Source: Megascapheus bottae | Lineage: Eukaryota > Chordata > Mammalia > Rodentia > Geomyidae | Reading direction: 5' to 3' | Assembly (NCBI GenBank): GCA_024803745.1 | Contig: JANJXV010000006.1 | Coordinates: forward strand, 44,493,001-44,557,000 | Length of the DNA stretch: 64,000 nt | Shown here: positions 1-12,268 of the stretch, piece by piece | Numbering within the stretch: position 1 is the stretch's first letter | Layout of the letters: each line of letters opens with the position of its first letter | Program-made: the position numbers and the translations under genes | The notes under the pieces: model-generated | Database searches by the model: none | Told to the model about the DNA's origin: nothing | The model's input: only the letters and a program-made list of their open reading frames with translations

Positions 1-230
1 CAAAACATGAATTAAATCAGACAAGTTGGATGTAAAATGATTTAATGTCCCAATGGTCATTAAAGCAAGACTTCACAATCATCTTTGGCCTTTACTATCA
101 GCGTGAAATTCTGTTAGGAGTAAATAGCTAAACAAAGTCACATTCTGTTAGAATTCTTGACAGAAATAGGAGGTACACACATAATTTCAAATTGTCTATT
201 AGTCATATTTTTAAAAGTCAAAAAATTGAA

Positions 231-458
231 TTTTTTTTTGTGCACATCTTGGAACTTGAACTCATGGCCTGGGTTCTGTTCCTGGGCTTTTTCCATTCAT
301 GGCCTGCACTCTATCACTTGAGCCACCCACTACTTTAGACTTTTTGGTGGTTAACTGGAGATGAGAATCTCACTGACGTACCTGCCCTGGCTAGCCTTGA
401 ACCAAGATCCTTAGATCTTAGTCTTCCAAGTAGCTAGACTTATAGGCATGAGCCTATA
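231..458 (-). repeat. B1-like/Geo SINE
   Basis: It starts with a T run (inverted A tail), followed by the Geo-type right part and a B1-like head ending AGTAGCTAGACTTATAGG. It is diverged, so an old copy. Confidence 0.7.
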
Positions 459-494
459 AATTAAAATTAAGTTTAAGAAAACATTTTATCAAAA

Positions 495-607
495 CCCCTT
501 GAAGATGGACATTAAGCCCATAGTCCCAGCATCTCAGGAGGCTGAGGTACAAGGATCACTTCAACCTGTAAGTTGCATATGGCTTAGGCAATATAGAAAC
601 CTCAGCC
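495..607 (+). repeat. B1-like monomer relic
   Basis: The words AGTCCCAGCATCTCAGGAGG and GCTGAGGTACAAGGATCACTT match a 7SL-derived B1 core. There is no Geo module and it is diverged. Confidence 0.6.
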
Positions 608-737
608 TCCTCCCAGAAATCCAGTGTCATCGTTTCCACACAGAAAGTATAGAAATTATTGAGAATTTTGTTGTCCTCTTAAGTCCTCAAAGTCCCAAGT
701 GTCTTTTAAAGTTATGGCACATCTCTATTCAGTTCTT

Positions 738-982
738 CTTCCTTTTTTTTTTTTTTTTTTGATCGTGGAGCTTGAACTCTGGGCATGGTCATTGTCCCTG
801 AGCTCTTCAGCTCAAGGCTACTGTCCTATCCTTTGAGCCACAGCACCACTTTGTTTGGTAGTGGTTAAGTGGAGATAAGAGTCTCATGGAGTTTAGTTCT
901 GGGCAGGCTTTTAACTGTGATCCTCAGATCTCAGCCCCCTGAGTAGCTAGGATTACAGGTGTGAGCCACGGAGCCTGGCTCC
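738..982 (-). repeat. B1-like/Geo SINE with target duplication
   Basis: Full-length inverted copy flanked by an 11-bp direct repeat ATTCAGTTCTT at 727-737 and 983-993. Confidence 0.85.
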
Positions 983-1144
983 ATTCAGTTCTTGGGTTGC
1001 AACAGCTTTATTTCAAGTGGCCTTCCAAGACTTGTCAGATCTTGGGCCTGCAGTGTGATCATTTTCAGTACAGATTGTAGGTGGTTCTAATATTTCACTA
1101 AAAGGGCATAAAATGATCTTATTACGGTATCTATAAGTTTCTTT

Positions 1145-1280
1145 AAAAAGAGAAGGTCTGGGCTCTCAGCCACTGACCCGAACCTCACGGATCTTGAGGT
1201 CACGTGTACCTGAGAGCCCGAGCATGCCCGAATAAAGCTCGCTCTTGCTTTTGCATAAAAAAAAAAAAAGAGAAGGTCTG
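1145..1280 (+). mobile_element. Retroposed retroviral R-region transcript
   Basis: A 96-bp insert (1161-1256) has AATAAA at 1231-1236, a GCTCTTGCTTTTGCAT end and then an A tail, which looks like the R region of a class I (gammaretrovirus-like) LTR up to its poly(A) site. A 10-bp inverted repeat GGGCTCTCAG/CTGAGAGCCC (1160-1169, 1210-1219) resembles the R stem-loop. Identical 16-bp copies of AAAAAGAGAAGGTCTG flank it at 1145-1160 and 1265-1280, the mark of L1-type reverse transcription, not retroviral integration. Confidence 0.65.
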
Positions 1281-1503
1281 GGCCAGGAGTTTGGCCTAGT
1301 GGTAGAATGCTTGCCTAGCACGCACAAAGACCTGGGCTTGATTCCTCAGTACCACATACAGAGAAAAAAAAAAAAGCTGGAAGTAGTGCCGAGGCTCAAG
1401 TGGTAGAGCTCTAGCTTTGAGAAAGTCCAAGGGCAGTGCTCAGGCTCTGAGCTCAGCCCCAGGACTAGCAAAATAAATAAATAAATAAATAAATAAATAA
1501 AAT
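1281..1503 (+). repeat. IDL-Geo SINE
   Basis: ID-like head (GTTTGGCCTAGTGGTAGAAT), Geo right module and an (AAAT)n tail. Its 3' flank at 1504-1519 repeats the same 16-bp target that flanks the adjacent R-region insert. Confidence 0.9.
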
Positions 1504-1965
1504 AAAAAGAGAAGGTCTGTAATCACTGATATTGGTCTTTCTGAGTTTCTGGTGATAAGGAGTAGGAACTAGCTTTAGTTTGTTTTAGGAAAAATGCCAA
1601 AAATGATACTTCATTTCCTGCATGTTTTGCTAGCAGTATTACTGCTAACCTGGATTCTAAATCAGAAGTATGGTTCACCTTGTCATAAACTTTACTATTG
1701 TAAGCAGAAGCCTATCAGAGCTCTACTCCAACAGTGCTCTAACTCCTCCCTCCTTTTCATTGCCCAGTATGTCTAAACATGACTAGTGTTTCAAATTAGT
1801 GATGGAGCTCTCTGGGTTTAAGTTAAATAAAAATTAAGTTTAGGTACAATGTTACAAAAGTATTTTAAACCTTTTATGAAGGAAAACTTAAAATATGCAC
1901 TAATAGAGCACATAACGGGATGAACTCTCATACACTCATTTACCCAACCTCAATAATTATTATTG

Positions 1966-2040
1966 TTTTCAAGATACTAGCCTCAAACTCTAATCCTCTT
2001 GTTTTAACTTTCCAAATAGTGGGATTTTAGGCTATATTCA
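1966..2040 (-). repeat. B1 fragment
   Basis: Short diverged piece with the CCTCAAACTC and AGTGGGATTTTAGGC words of inverted B1. Confidence 0.45.
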
Positions 2041-2833
2041 GCAAAAATTAATACTAATCTGCAGAAATTCTTCATGTTCAAGCTTTGTATATTTTGTTAC
2101 TTTTATCTATTACAAGATATTTTTCAATTCACAAATATTTCAGAAATGGAAATGTAAATTTGAAAAAAGACCTCAAATGATGAACATCTGACAAAGTATT
2201 CTCATTTTGTGCAGAAAACTGTATGTAAGTTTGGGTGGTAAAACAAAGCAGGCATTGAGAGACCCCCACGGTACTGTGAAAGACTGTGCACGCCTCCTCG
2301 GTCTGGCAGAGTCATTTCAGAGCAGAGCACTGTTTAGTCTCTTAATATGTGGCTCAGCACAGTCTTAGCAGTCCTTCCTCTGCTTCTGCCTCCAAACAAG
2401 TTGATTCAATTTCCTGAATTACACAGCCATGGCCTTTTAATAGTTTCATTTCCTTTGCAATGAAGTTTTGAGAAGAGTTTAAGAGTCATTTTGGTAACAT
2501 GATCTTACTTTTGTGAAGGAAAAAAAAGGAGTGGAAGTGAATGTTTGGAAAGTATCAGGCCCTTGGGGTGAGATGTACAGAAGATATCTGCCACAGGGGC
2601 ACTGAGTGTTTACCTTTAGTTGTTAAGTCTTATCTACACATAACAGAAATGTTAATGTCAAGGAAGGCAGGGAAAAAAACCTCATGATTGTAAAATTTTT
2701 CATATCCCCAATATTTGGAGGACCTGTACATAGTCAGAGCTCCTGTTCACCTCCTGTACAGGAAAATCTATGCCAGTCACCTCTGTTGTCTTGAATCCAC
2801 TTTTCTGCCCAGATTTTGCTTCAGACTACAGTT

Positions 2834-3048
2834 CTACAGATTTTTTTTTTGCCAGTCTTGGTCTTGAGCTCAGGGCCTGGGCACTGTCCTTGGACCTTCT
2901 CAAAGCTAGAGATCTACCACTTGAGCCTCAGCACAAATTCCAGCTTTTTCCTATGTATGTGGCACCGAGGAATTGAACCCGGGTCTTTGTGCATGCTAGG
3001 CAAGCATTCTACCAGTAGGCCAAACTCCCGGACCAGTCCTACAGATTT
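2834..3048 (-). repeat. IDL-Geo SINE with target duplication
   Basis: Inverted complete copy, the head ending GGCCAAACTCCCGG. The 10-bp CTACAGATTT occurs at 2834-2843 and 3039-3048. The following 3047-3095 is the end of an older inverted B1 that it appears to have entered. Confidence 0.85.
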
Positions 3049-3576
3049 GAGTCTCCTAACTAGCTAGGATTATAGGTATGTATATGCCTGGCACCTAACA
3101 AGCTTACTAGCCTGCTTAATAGAGACTTTTGAAATCGTTCCTTCCATGCCATTAATGCCCTCCCAGCAGCACATACTTTGGTTTTCCATGAGGGAGGAGA
3201 GATTGTGGGTGGAAAGAAAGTAAAATCTTTGACAACAAAAGAGTGTAGTTAGAGACTTGCAAACAAGCTGAGCAGGGGCAGCTGTGGTTGGAGTAGACAG
3301 CCTTAAACAGAACTCCAATTTGTGAAGGTACAAGCATAAGCCTTTAATTATGGGGAGAGAGGAGATCAGGAGAAAATGTGCCCTGGGTAGTAGTGTGGAT
3401 TAGGTCGGCAGAGCAGTGGACTCAATGGGGGAAAACTACCAGTTAGGTTCAAAGAGGTACATGTATGTAAAATAATGATTAAATCAGTTCTGAAGTAGAG
3501 GACACAAAGACAAACAAAACAGTTCTTTTTATTAGGGCTTTATGACCTACAAGGAGACCTTAAAGGAATATATAAT

Positions 3577-3695
3577 TAGGTGACAGATGTGGTAGTATCT
3601 CAGCCTTGGAGGCTCAGGCAGAAGGATCATGAGTTTGAGGCCAGCCTACACTACACCAAATGAGAGCTGTCTAAAAACTCAACAAAACAAAAATG
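3577..3695 (+). repeat. B1-like monomer
   Basis: Words GGTAGTATCTCAGCCTTGG and GAGTTTGAGGCCAGCCTACA, then an A-rich tail with AACAAAACAAAAA. Confidence 0.65.
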
Positions 3696-4470
3696 TCCCA
3701 TTCTCCCTTCGTGAGACATTATAGCAGGAACGGGGCCTAGGATTCTGCTTAAAAGAGCAGTGCCTTTGCACTATAACTGAGTCAGGCAATTCTTCATGTT
3801 ACTTAATGTAAGCTATGGCTTTTTCCTAATTGATGGAAAGACTAAAATGTAACAGCTTAAAATGTAACAGCTATATTGAACTAGTTCTTCTGAAATGACA
3901 TGTGGTTGTACTTCTCATTCATGAAAGAAAGAAACAAAGCTTAGCCATTTATCTAAGTGCAAAAGAGGAAGGTAATTCTGGCTTAACAATATAATTGCCT
4001 TTGAATCCACAGATCTATTACCTCTTAGGAAATTTTCCCACAATGATGTTGCCTTATTAAAAAAAATGGCCCTAGTTAAAAATGCTTCCATCTTTTCAAC
4101 CCTGTGATTAGCTGCTGGATTTTGCAATGACATTTGGTGACCTTACAGATATCCTTAATGAGCACCTAGAGCTTGCTGGAAAAGCCTGACTCCCGGCAGG
4201 CCTTCCATCATCCTTGAGATGTAGACATTATATATAAATAACTTGTTATTATATATGTTCTCCATGCTGTACTACAAAGGCTTTAGTAATATTAAATAAA
4301 TCTAGTGAACAGTTAAATGTGATATCTACTTACGTGACAGTAATACTTTTCTTAAAAAATCTACACACAGATCACAGGAAACAACTTTTTTGGGGCGTGG
4401 ATAGGAAAGTGGCCAGTTTAAACACTTAGATATAGGTCCTCCAAGGAGAATTAAAAAAAAAAAAAAAAAC

Positions 4471-4691
4471 TGGGCTGGGAGTTTGGCGTAGTGGTAGAGT
4501 GCTTGCCTAGCATGCACGAAGACCTGGGTTCAATTCCTCGGTACCACATACATAGAAAAAAGCCAAAAGTGGTGCTGAGGCTCAAGTGGTAGAGCTCTAG
4601 CTTTGAGAGAGTCCAAGGACAGTGCTCAGGCCCTGAGCTCAAGCCCAGCACTGGCAAAACAAAAAAAAACAAAAAAAAAACAAAAAAAAAA
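4471..4691 (+). repeat. IDL-Geo SINE
   Basis: Complete copy with little divergence and a tail of A runs broken by C. Confidence 0.9.
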
Positions 4692-5194
4692 CTACTGTAA
4701 AATATTCTACTGCTACCATTTGGGATTCAGAAGTCAGAAGGCCCTTTTGTTGTTTTCCCAGTAAGCAGCATACATTGCACAGTTCAGCTTGTCAGGATCT
4801 GAAATGGTTCTCAGGGAAGAGCCCTGGGCTTTGCAGGGTGGCAAGAAGTTGCAAGAGAAGGCCTGGAGGCTCCCATCTTGACTGTGAAATCAGTAATGTC
4901 CACAGCATGTGATCTCCCAGCCTCCTCTGGCTCTGGGCTCTGGTGATTGGGGACAAACAAGCACTGACTTAAGGAAGAGCCATCCTGCTATCTTCTCAAA
5001 ATGACCCAAACAACACCTCAGGGAGGTAGGGCCTGGAGACAGGAATGTGCATGAGCGACTGTCATGGCTCTGATTCCCAAGACTGCAGCCCAGAGCAAGC
5101 ATTACTTTATGCCACAGAAATTCTTGTATTGTTCTGGTTATATAGTTGGGAAAGTAAGCAACCCTCACGTGGAATCTAAAGAAAATCTTAATAC

Positions 5195-5365
5195 TCTAGG
5201 GAAGTGAGGAAAACAAGATGAGGGGTAGGGGTGAGGGGAGGGAAATGGGGACCAAGACATGAGAAAGGGTATCGATGTTTGTGAAGTAATGCACCTTCTA
5301 TTTGGTGAATACAATATAATCCTTCTATTTATCACAATAAAAAATATATGGAAAAAAAGAAAAAA
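5195..5365 (+). repeat. L1 3' end
   Basis: The AACAAGATGAGGGG purine-rich stretch, AAATGGGGACCAAGACATGA and a terminal CACAATAAAAAAT match the 3' UTR copies at 23540-23690 and, inverted, at 50735-51050. Confidence 0.7.
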
Positions 5366-5670
5366 AAGAAAAAAAATCTAACACTCTGAAACAACTCAAT
5401 GTAAAGCCATCTTTTCCTGTGTCAGCTAATGCTAAAACCTTGACCATGGCACAAAACAGCAGAGTTTCTTGGTCTGAAGAACAGTCATTTTTTTTTCTTA
5501 ATTATCACACATAGTTGTAATAACAATAACAGATTATTATCCCAAGGATCAATATTTAATAAGGGAATTCTTGAATTATATAAGGCAAATGTTAAGAGTA
5601 AATATTTATAAAACAAAACAAAAACTAACAGTTCACTACAGAAGGGAATACAAATTTTAGTCTGATTCTT

Positions 5671-5780
5671 ACCAGGTATGATGGTATATGCCTGTAAGAT
5701 CAGCTGTTAGGAGGCTAAGGCAGAAGAACTTGGGATTTAAGAGCTAATCTGGGCTATAATCATGAGACCTGTCTCCACCA
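5671..5780 (+). repeat. B1-like monomer
   Basis: CCAGGTATGATGGTATATGC and the following GGAGGCTAAGGCAGAAGAA. It is followed by a short (TG)n(G)n run at 5798-5822. Confidence 0.6.
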
Positions 5781-6589
5781 GCCCCTAGTGAAGATCAAAT
5801 GTGTGTGTGGGGGGGGGGGGGAGTGGTGGTGCCAGACAGGGCATGGAGAAGCTTCTTGCTGACTTTTAGAGCCAGGTCTGGTATTACTGTGACAACAAGG
5901 GAACAGAAATGACATGATTTGACAGCATTTAACAGGAAAGAAAAAAAAGAAGAAAGGATTCAAGCTAGTCTGCTGGCCCCAAGATGTATAATACACATTG
6001 TCCAAATGAATCCAGAATTTTAAGGCAACTGCAAACTGACTTTTAGTATCATAGGAAGAGCTCCAAACTGCTGGGCTCTTTCTTTCTCCAAGTCCCTCCA
6101 TCTCTTCTTTGTTTGAATGAAGAACAGTACGGCTGCCACGGGTGGAGCTTGGGAATAAGCTGCATGGAGAAATAGACAGTAGGGTTGCTTCTGTTGGCCT
6201 TGCAAGGGCCCTGGGATCTACAGGGGTCAGTAACAGGCTGCTACCAGGACAACTGAGGAGGAGAGGGTCCTGGGGCTGTGGAGATGAGGAACTCAGGCAA
6301 GAGAGGGAGTGACCTCCCCAGGGAGACCTGGGAGTGTGAGTTAGGAAGGCTATGCAATTGGACTTTTGCTTTTCATCTCTTTAAAGCATTGCTTTCCAAT
6401 TTCTATAATAATCTATACACCTTGTCAGGGATGGGGTACATACAGTTAAGGTCTATGTAAACCCTGTGAAATCTTGTGGTCAGGCCCTACCAAAGGCAAT
6501 TCATTGCAGGCAAGACTTGAAATTCAATAAATCTAAAAGCTTTTTTTCAAAGTGAAATCCAAATAAATCTAGGCCCATGAAAGATGTAA

Positions 6590-7226
6590 GTATCCAAATG
6601 GGCCTTAGCAGAAGAAAAAGTTCTCTACGTGGATCCGATGTGAACATAACGACACCTGCACAGCCATGTTCACCTCTACACTATTCACAATAACCAAGCA
6701 ATGCAAACAACCCAGATGTCCCACTACAGATGAATGGATACAAAAATATGTGGTACATATATATACTGGGATTCTACATAGCCACCAGACAAGATAAAAT
6801 AATGGCTTTCGCAGGGAAGTAGATGAAACTAGAGCAAATCATGTTGAGTGAGATAAGCCAAGAACAAAGGAACAAAAGGTGCATGGCCTCCTTGATAAGT
6901 GGATATTAGATACAAACAGTACAAGAGTAATGACTCAATACTCAGGTAATCAAGATCATTGGCATGATCGTGGGGATATAAATATAACTATATAGCCATA
7001 TAAATCTATGATGGGATATATATTCTACAGACATATTGATATTCTATATAGATTGATATATATCTATGACATACAAACTCTCAGCTTAATTTAAATTTTG
7101 TTCTTAAGTTTATGTGCCAATGATTGCATATAGAGATTCTCTTCTTGAATACTTGTTTGTTAAACTTGACACTTGAAATATGATATAAAAAATTAGTGTT
7201 AATAAAATCTTGTAATAAAAAAATAC
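6590..7226 (+). repeat. L1 3' end (ORF2 C-terminus plus 3' UTR)
   Basis: The ORF2 end is visible (ACAGATGAATGGATACAAAA, then the MWYI..WDST region and GAGTGAGATAAGCCAAGAAC), with stop codons. The 3' UTR ends TGTTAATAAAATCTTG. It is the same subfamily as 38968-39360 and, inverted, 18240-18740. Confidence 0.8.
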
Positions 7227-7340
7227 AGAGAAAAGTTTTATCTTCCAAAGGACCATGGACAACACAGTATGCTTTCTCTAAAAATTTTAAAATCAAAATT
7301 TGTATCCTATTATATATATATATACATATATACATATATT

Positions 7341-7573
7341 ATTTTTTGTGGGTCATGGGGCTTGAACTCTGGGCCTGGGCACTATCCCTGAGCTCTTCAG
7401 CTCAAGGCTACTGCCCTACCCCAGGAGCCACAGCCCCACTTCCCATTTTCTAGTAGTTAATTGGAGATAAAAGTCTCATGGACTTTAGTGGCCGGGCTGG
7501 CTTTGAACTTGGATCCTCAGATCTCAGCCTCTTGAGTAGCTAGGATTACAGGCGTGAGCAACCGTGCCTCGCT
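7341..7573 (-). repeat. B1-like/Geo SINE
   Basis: Inverted full copy beside a (TA)n/(TACA)n tract at 7309-7340, probably grown from its tail. Confidence 0.8.
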
Positions 7574-7765
7574 ATTATATTTTATAAAATGCTTTAAGAT
7601 TTTATGTAGTCATTACATTCAATGTTCCAGACATAGGCAAAAGATTACTGGAGCCCTTTCTTATCACATGTCCTCATTCACTGTTCAGTTGAGAGAATGG
7701 AAAGATCCATTTTGGTTGCCTTTTTCTTCTCTCCACTTTACAAAACCCCTACCTTCACTTTCTTT

Positions 7766-7769
<4 letters not shown>

Positions 7770-7820
<51 letters not shown>
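7770..7820 (+). repeat. (TC)n microsatellite
   Basis: About 25 uninterrupted CT units followed by a T run. It is (GA)n on the NLN strand. Confidence 0.95.
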
Positions 7821-7828
<8 letters not shown>

Positions 7829-7831
7829 TTT

Positions 7832-7930
7832 TTTAAATCTAAAGCCTTGCTGTAGAGACAGTCCAGCCTTGAACTTCAGATCAGTCTCCCTTGGTATCCC
7901 AAGTACATACTAAAAGTATGTACCTCAATG
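7832..7930 (-). repeat. B1-like monomer
   Basis: Preceded by a T run; CCAGCCTTGAACTTCAGATC and GGTATCCCAAGTACATAC are inverted B1 words. Confidence 0.5.
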
Positions 7931-8247
7931 TCCATCTTTAATGATCACTTTTGTTCGGATAATCTGGATTTCATAAATTAGTTTCTTTTTTTTCCCCCCT
8001 TAGGTGGGATCTTTAAGTATGGGAGGATTTTAAAATACCCAGAAAAAGAGCATACATTTTTAAGTAGAAGAAATAGAATGGAGATAGCGGCAAGTGATAC
8101 AGGGCATACTGGGAAATAAGAAAGAGGCCTAACTGCTAAGCCAAGGGCTGTGAACAAAGACAGAAATGATAAGCCAGTAGTTAAGAAAAGCCCTTAAAAG
8201 GATGAGAGGGCTATGAGCTGGGCTGGTGGGGTAAAGTTAGGAAACTA

Positions 8248-8501
8248 AGGTTTTGTTTTTGTTTTTGTTTTTGTTTTTGTGGGTCATGTGGTTTGAACTC
8301 GGCCTGGGCACTGTCTCTGAGCATTTCAGCTCAAGACTACTGCCCTATCCTTGAGCCAAGCCCCACTTTCCATTTTCTAGAGGTTAACTGGAGGTAAGAG
8401 TCTCAGGTCCTTTTGTGCCCAGGCTGGCTTTGAACCTTGATCCTCAGATCTCAGCCTCCTGTGTAGCTAGGATTATAGGCATGAGCCACTGCACCTGGCT
8501 G
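8248..8501 (-). repeat. B1-like/Geo SINE
   Basis: Inverted copy with a (GTTTTT)n tail. ACTAAGGTTTT before it and ACTAAGTTTTG after it are probably an imperfect target duplication. Confidence 0.85.
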
Positions 8502-8873
8502 GGACACTAAGTTTTGTGAGTACTGTTTCTCACAGGAAGAAATGAAGCTGTGAGGAGAGCTACCGTGTGTCAGAGTCTGTGGAAGCACTTTGCCCAGATG
8601 GTAAGCCAGTAAGGACTGGCATTATGGGAGCTTCTGTGATGGGAGAAAGGAAGACACATGTTTTGATGTGTAAAATACACATCTGCAAACTAAAAAAAAA
8701 ATCTGAAATCTAGGATGCTTCAAAATTTGAAACTTTAAGTGCCAACATGACACTCAAGGCATTTCAGATTTAGTATATTTTTGGATTTCAATGTTTTTTT
8801 AATTAAAAATATTCACTCAGCAGAGTCTATGAAAATATTCTGGAATCTAAAACAACAACAACTTTAAAATCTG

Positions 8874-9098
8874 AGCCAGGTGCTGGTGGCTCACACTGCA
8901 ATCCTAGCTACTCAGGAGGCTGAGATCTGAGGCCAGGAAAGTCCATGAGACTCTTATCTCCAATTAATCATTCTCACACTCAGCCCCAGTCCCCATCTCA
9001 AAAAGCTGGAAGTGGAGCTATGGCTTACGTGGCAGACTGGTAGCCTTGAGTAAAAAGCTCAAGACAGCACCTAGACTCTGAGAGTTTAAGAACAACAA
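8874..9098 (+). repeat. B1-like/Geo SINE
   Basis: Head GGTGCTGGTGGCTCACACTG, linker TTATCTCCAATTAATC and a Geo-type right part. Confidence 0.8.
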
Positions 9099-9147
9099 AA
9101 ATGTTTAAAATTTGAACCCTATTTCCCCCCTTCTCTTCCTGAAGGTG

Positions 9148-9218
9148 CTCAGGACGAAAATCAAACCTTCATGCTTGCCAGGCAAGTGTTCTACCATGGA
9201 GCTCTATCACTACTCTAA
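9148..9218 (-). repeat. ID-like fragment
   Basis: AAATCAAACCTTCATGCTTG and GGCAAGTGTTCTACCATGGA match an inverted ID head. Confidence 0.55.
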
Positions 9219-9461
9219 TTTTTCTTTTTTCTTTTTTTTTTTTTGGTTGGTTGGTTGTGGGGCTTGAACACAGGACCTGGGCACTGTCTCTGGGCCTCTT
9301 TGTGCTCAAGGCTAGTGCTCTACCACTTGAGCCACAGTACCACTCCAGTTTTTGAGTTGTTAGAGGTAAGAGTCTCATGGGGACTTTTCTGCCCAGGCTA
9401 GCTTCCAACTACGATCCTCAGATCTTAGCCTCCTGAGTAGCTAGGATTATGCTACTGGCTC
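9219..9461 (-). repeat. B1-like/Geo SINE
   Basis: Inverted copy with a TTTC-rich tail and a (GGTT)n run, directly beside the ID fragment. Confidence 0.8.
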
Positions 9462-9607
9462 TTAGTATCTAATACTTTAACAAAAAGAGAGATTGAGCAG
9501 ATGGATGATGGAAGGGATGATACTAGTCAAGATGCATTATAGTCATAACTGACATGCTGAGTTGAAACTCCAAATAAATTTATACATATTAAAAAAAACA
9601 AGAGAAT

Positions 9608-9690
9608 ATTGGCTAGCTATTACTATAATCCCAGAACACTGGGATACTTAGGGAGTTTATCTCAATAAACAAAACAAAACAAAAAAACCC
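9608..9690 (+). repeat. B1-like fragment
   Basis: TATAATCCCAGAACACTGGG is an old B1 core; the tail is (AAAAC)n. Confidence 0.45.
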
Positions 9691-10077
9691 TCAAAGCAAA
9701 AACAAAAATGCCAATAATAGGAAAGAATGGAAGATGGAGGAAGAAGAGGTGGAGATTGCTGACTGAGAAGAAAGGGGAGAGGACTTAGGAAAAGAATCCC
9801 TAGGGAAAATGGAAGAGGACTCCACTTCAGTTGGAGAGCATGACTGGGTAGGAAGGAATCCTACCAATCTTCCTCAGAACACTCTGGATTCCAAAAGTGC
9901 ATCTCTACATGAGATGGTAGGGCTAGGGACTGGCTGAAGGTCATGTCACAGAAGAGACTTAAAGGGACCTACCCGTAGGGTTGGAAGATGGAATTCTTGG
10001 ATTGTGTGCATAGGATAGGGGTAGCTTGATGGTCTTCTGTAGTTGGGAAAGCAGGAGGGAAATGGTGGTCTGAATAC

Positions 10078-10245
10078 ATGGCTGGTCATCGTAGCAAATG
10101 TTTATAATCTCAGTACTTGGGGAAGTAGAGGAAAGACCACCTTGAGCTCTAGGACAGCTTGGCCTACCAAGCAAGTTCCAAGCTAGCTTGAGATATATCA
10201 AGACCTTGTCTCAAAAGCAAATAATAATCAAAACACAATAACAAA
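10078..10245 (+). repeat. B1-like element
   Basis: GTTTATAATCTCAGTACTTG, a GACCACCTTGAGC segment and AAGACCTTGTCTCAAAA before an A-rich tail. It is diverged. Confidence 0.55.
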
Positions 10246-10991
10246 AGTCACACAAAGGTATTTCCCTAACATAGAAAAGGTAGTAAGCAACTGAGAACAA
10301 ATCAGTTGGCTAAAGTAAATACATAAACCCTGACTCTAGCAATTTGTCCTATTTGTGAGTCAAACACAATTTAAAAACACACAGCAGTGTGAGAAATACT
10401 GTGACAGCTGAGTCTTCCTTGAGCATAGACACTGGGGTTGTAACACAGGATGTTTTGGCTGGCAGCCACCTGGCAGTCACCTTGATGTACATGGGAAGGA
10501 ATGGCTCAGGTTAATGAAGCAGCTTAAGTTACCTAGAGGCTTTTACGTTACAAACTATGTAGTAGGTGGAATACATCAGTCACAGGGAACAGGGTACCTC
10601 CCACAGAACATGACAAAGAAAGTGTATGAAGAATAGCCGAACACAGGGAGGCCATTTACATCGAACGCAGTTTACCTCTCTCTCACTGTAGGGCACATGT
10701 CAAAACTAGCAGCTATAAATTCTTGAATGTGTAAACAAGGCTTTGAATTTTTTAAATCATGTAATATACTGGAATGTTAATAGACAAGAAAATGCAGTAG
10801 GGTTTGTTTTATTTTAAATCTATAGAATTAGAGCTAATCACCTGTATACTTAACCTTAATGATGTATGGCAGTTTGAGAAGGAGTAAGGCCTTGAAGTTA
10901 AAAGCTGCTACCCACACCTCTTGCTCTAAATTCTACATGTCAAGAATATGTAACTTTAGAAGTAAAAGGAGAAAGAACAATTACAAAATTA

Positions 10992-11183
<192 letters not shown>

Positions 11184-11497
11184 TCAATGTGAGAGAAGAT
11201 GTTAATTATCAGGTCATCAGTTAGCTCAGGTTTTTCTGCCCTAGTCCTGCTGTGGGAAGAGGGAGTGAGATAGGATCTCACCTCTAGTGCTCATGGGATT
11301 ATGTGAGCCTTTGGCCAAGATGTTTACAAACTTCTCTCCTGTCAGTGGCTCAACCTCTGAGCTGGTTTCGGCCCAAGCTCTGGAATGCCTAACAATAGTC
11401 CACACCCACAAGGTAGGCCAGCACTAGCACAGTCCTTTCATATCCCTTAGATATCAATGTCTTAAAAGTAACAAGAACTCTTTTTTTCCCCTTTTTG

Positions 11498-11586
11498 TGG
11501 TGGTGCTGGAGGTGGGTTGAACACTCAGGGTCTTAGACGTGTCAGGCAAGTCCATGTTGTACCACTGAGCATTCCATCTGGCCTTC
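11498..11586 (-). repeat. ID-like fragment
   Basis: GGTGGGTTGAACACTCAGGG and GGCAAGTCCATGTTGTACCA keep the inverted ID order. Confidence 0.5.
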
Positions 11587-12268
11587 TGCCATACTCCAGA
11601 ATATTTAAAATGCCTCAGAAGAAAATGACATTTGTTTTAGGTTGTATAATTTCTGAAAAAAAGAACTCTACTTGAAAAGTGAAAAAACATTTACCAAGTT
11701 AATCTTTGAGCCATCACTACCTTAAAAAGGATTCTGGGAAAATGTCTTGAGGCACAATGTTGCTGTATGGCTGACTATAAACAGATCACCAAAGGAAGTG
11801 AACAGAGTAAAATGACTCAAATGATAATTCTTATCTTTATTATATCTATAAATGTGGCTGATTCATGTTAGTAACAATTTCCTTGCTGACAAAAGTTCAC
11901 CCTAGCAATTACATATGAATGCACATGTACATGTCGACTTAGAAAAGGTACATATGAAAGCATATACTCTAATAAACAGGCTTGTCGCCCAATGCTTTCT
12001 CTGAGCTCAAAGCCAGAATTAGAAACAAAAGCAAATAAAAATGCCCTTCCTGCCAGGTCCTTCTGAGAATCATGGGAAGTCATGGTGGTGATATGGGAGG
12101 GAGGAGCTGGCATGTACAGCTCTCTGGGCTCTGGTGAAAGCCAACTGCTCATGCTTCATTACACTAAACTGCTGTGAACCAGAGCCACGTTCAGACAGGA
12201 TTACTCATAGGGCATCCTATGTTTACCTGAAAGGCAAAGCCTAAGCATGGAAATGAAAAAAAAAAAAT

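Noticed and set aside
7554..7913. 119-codon plus-strand frame with a Ser/Leu-rich stretch
   Set aside because: It is produced by a SINE end, the (TC)n microsatellite and an inverted B1.
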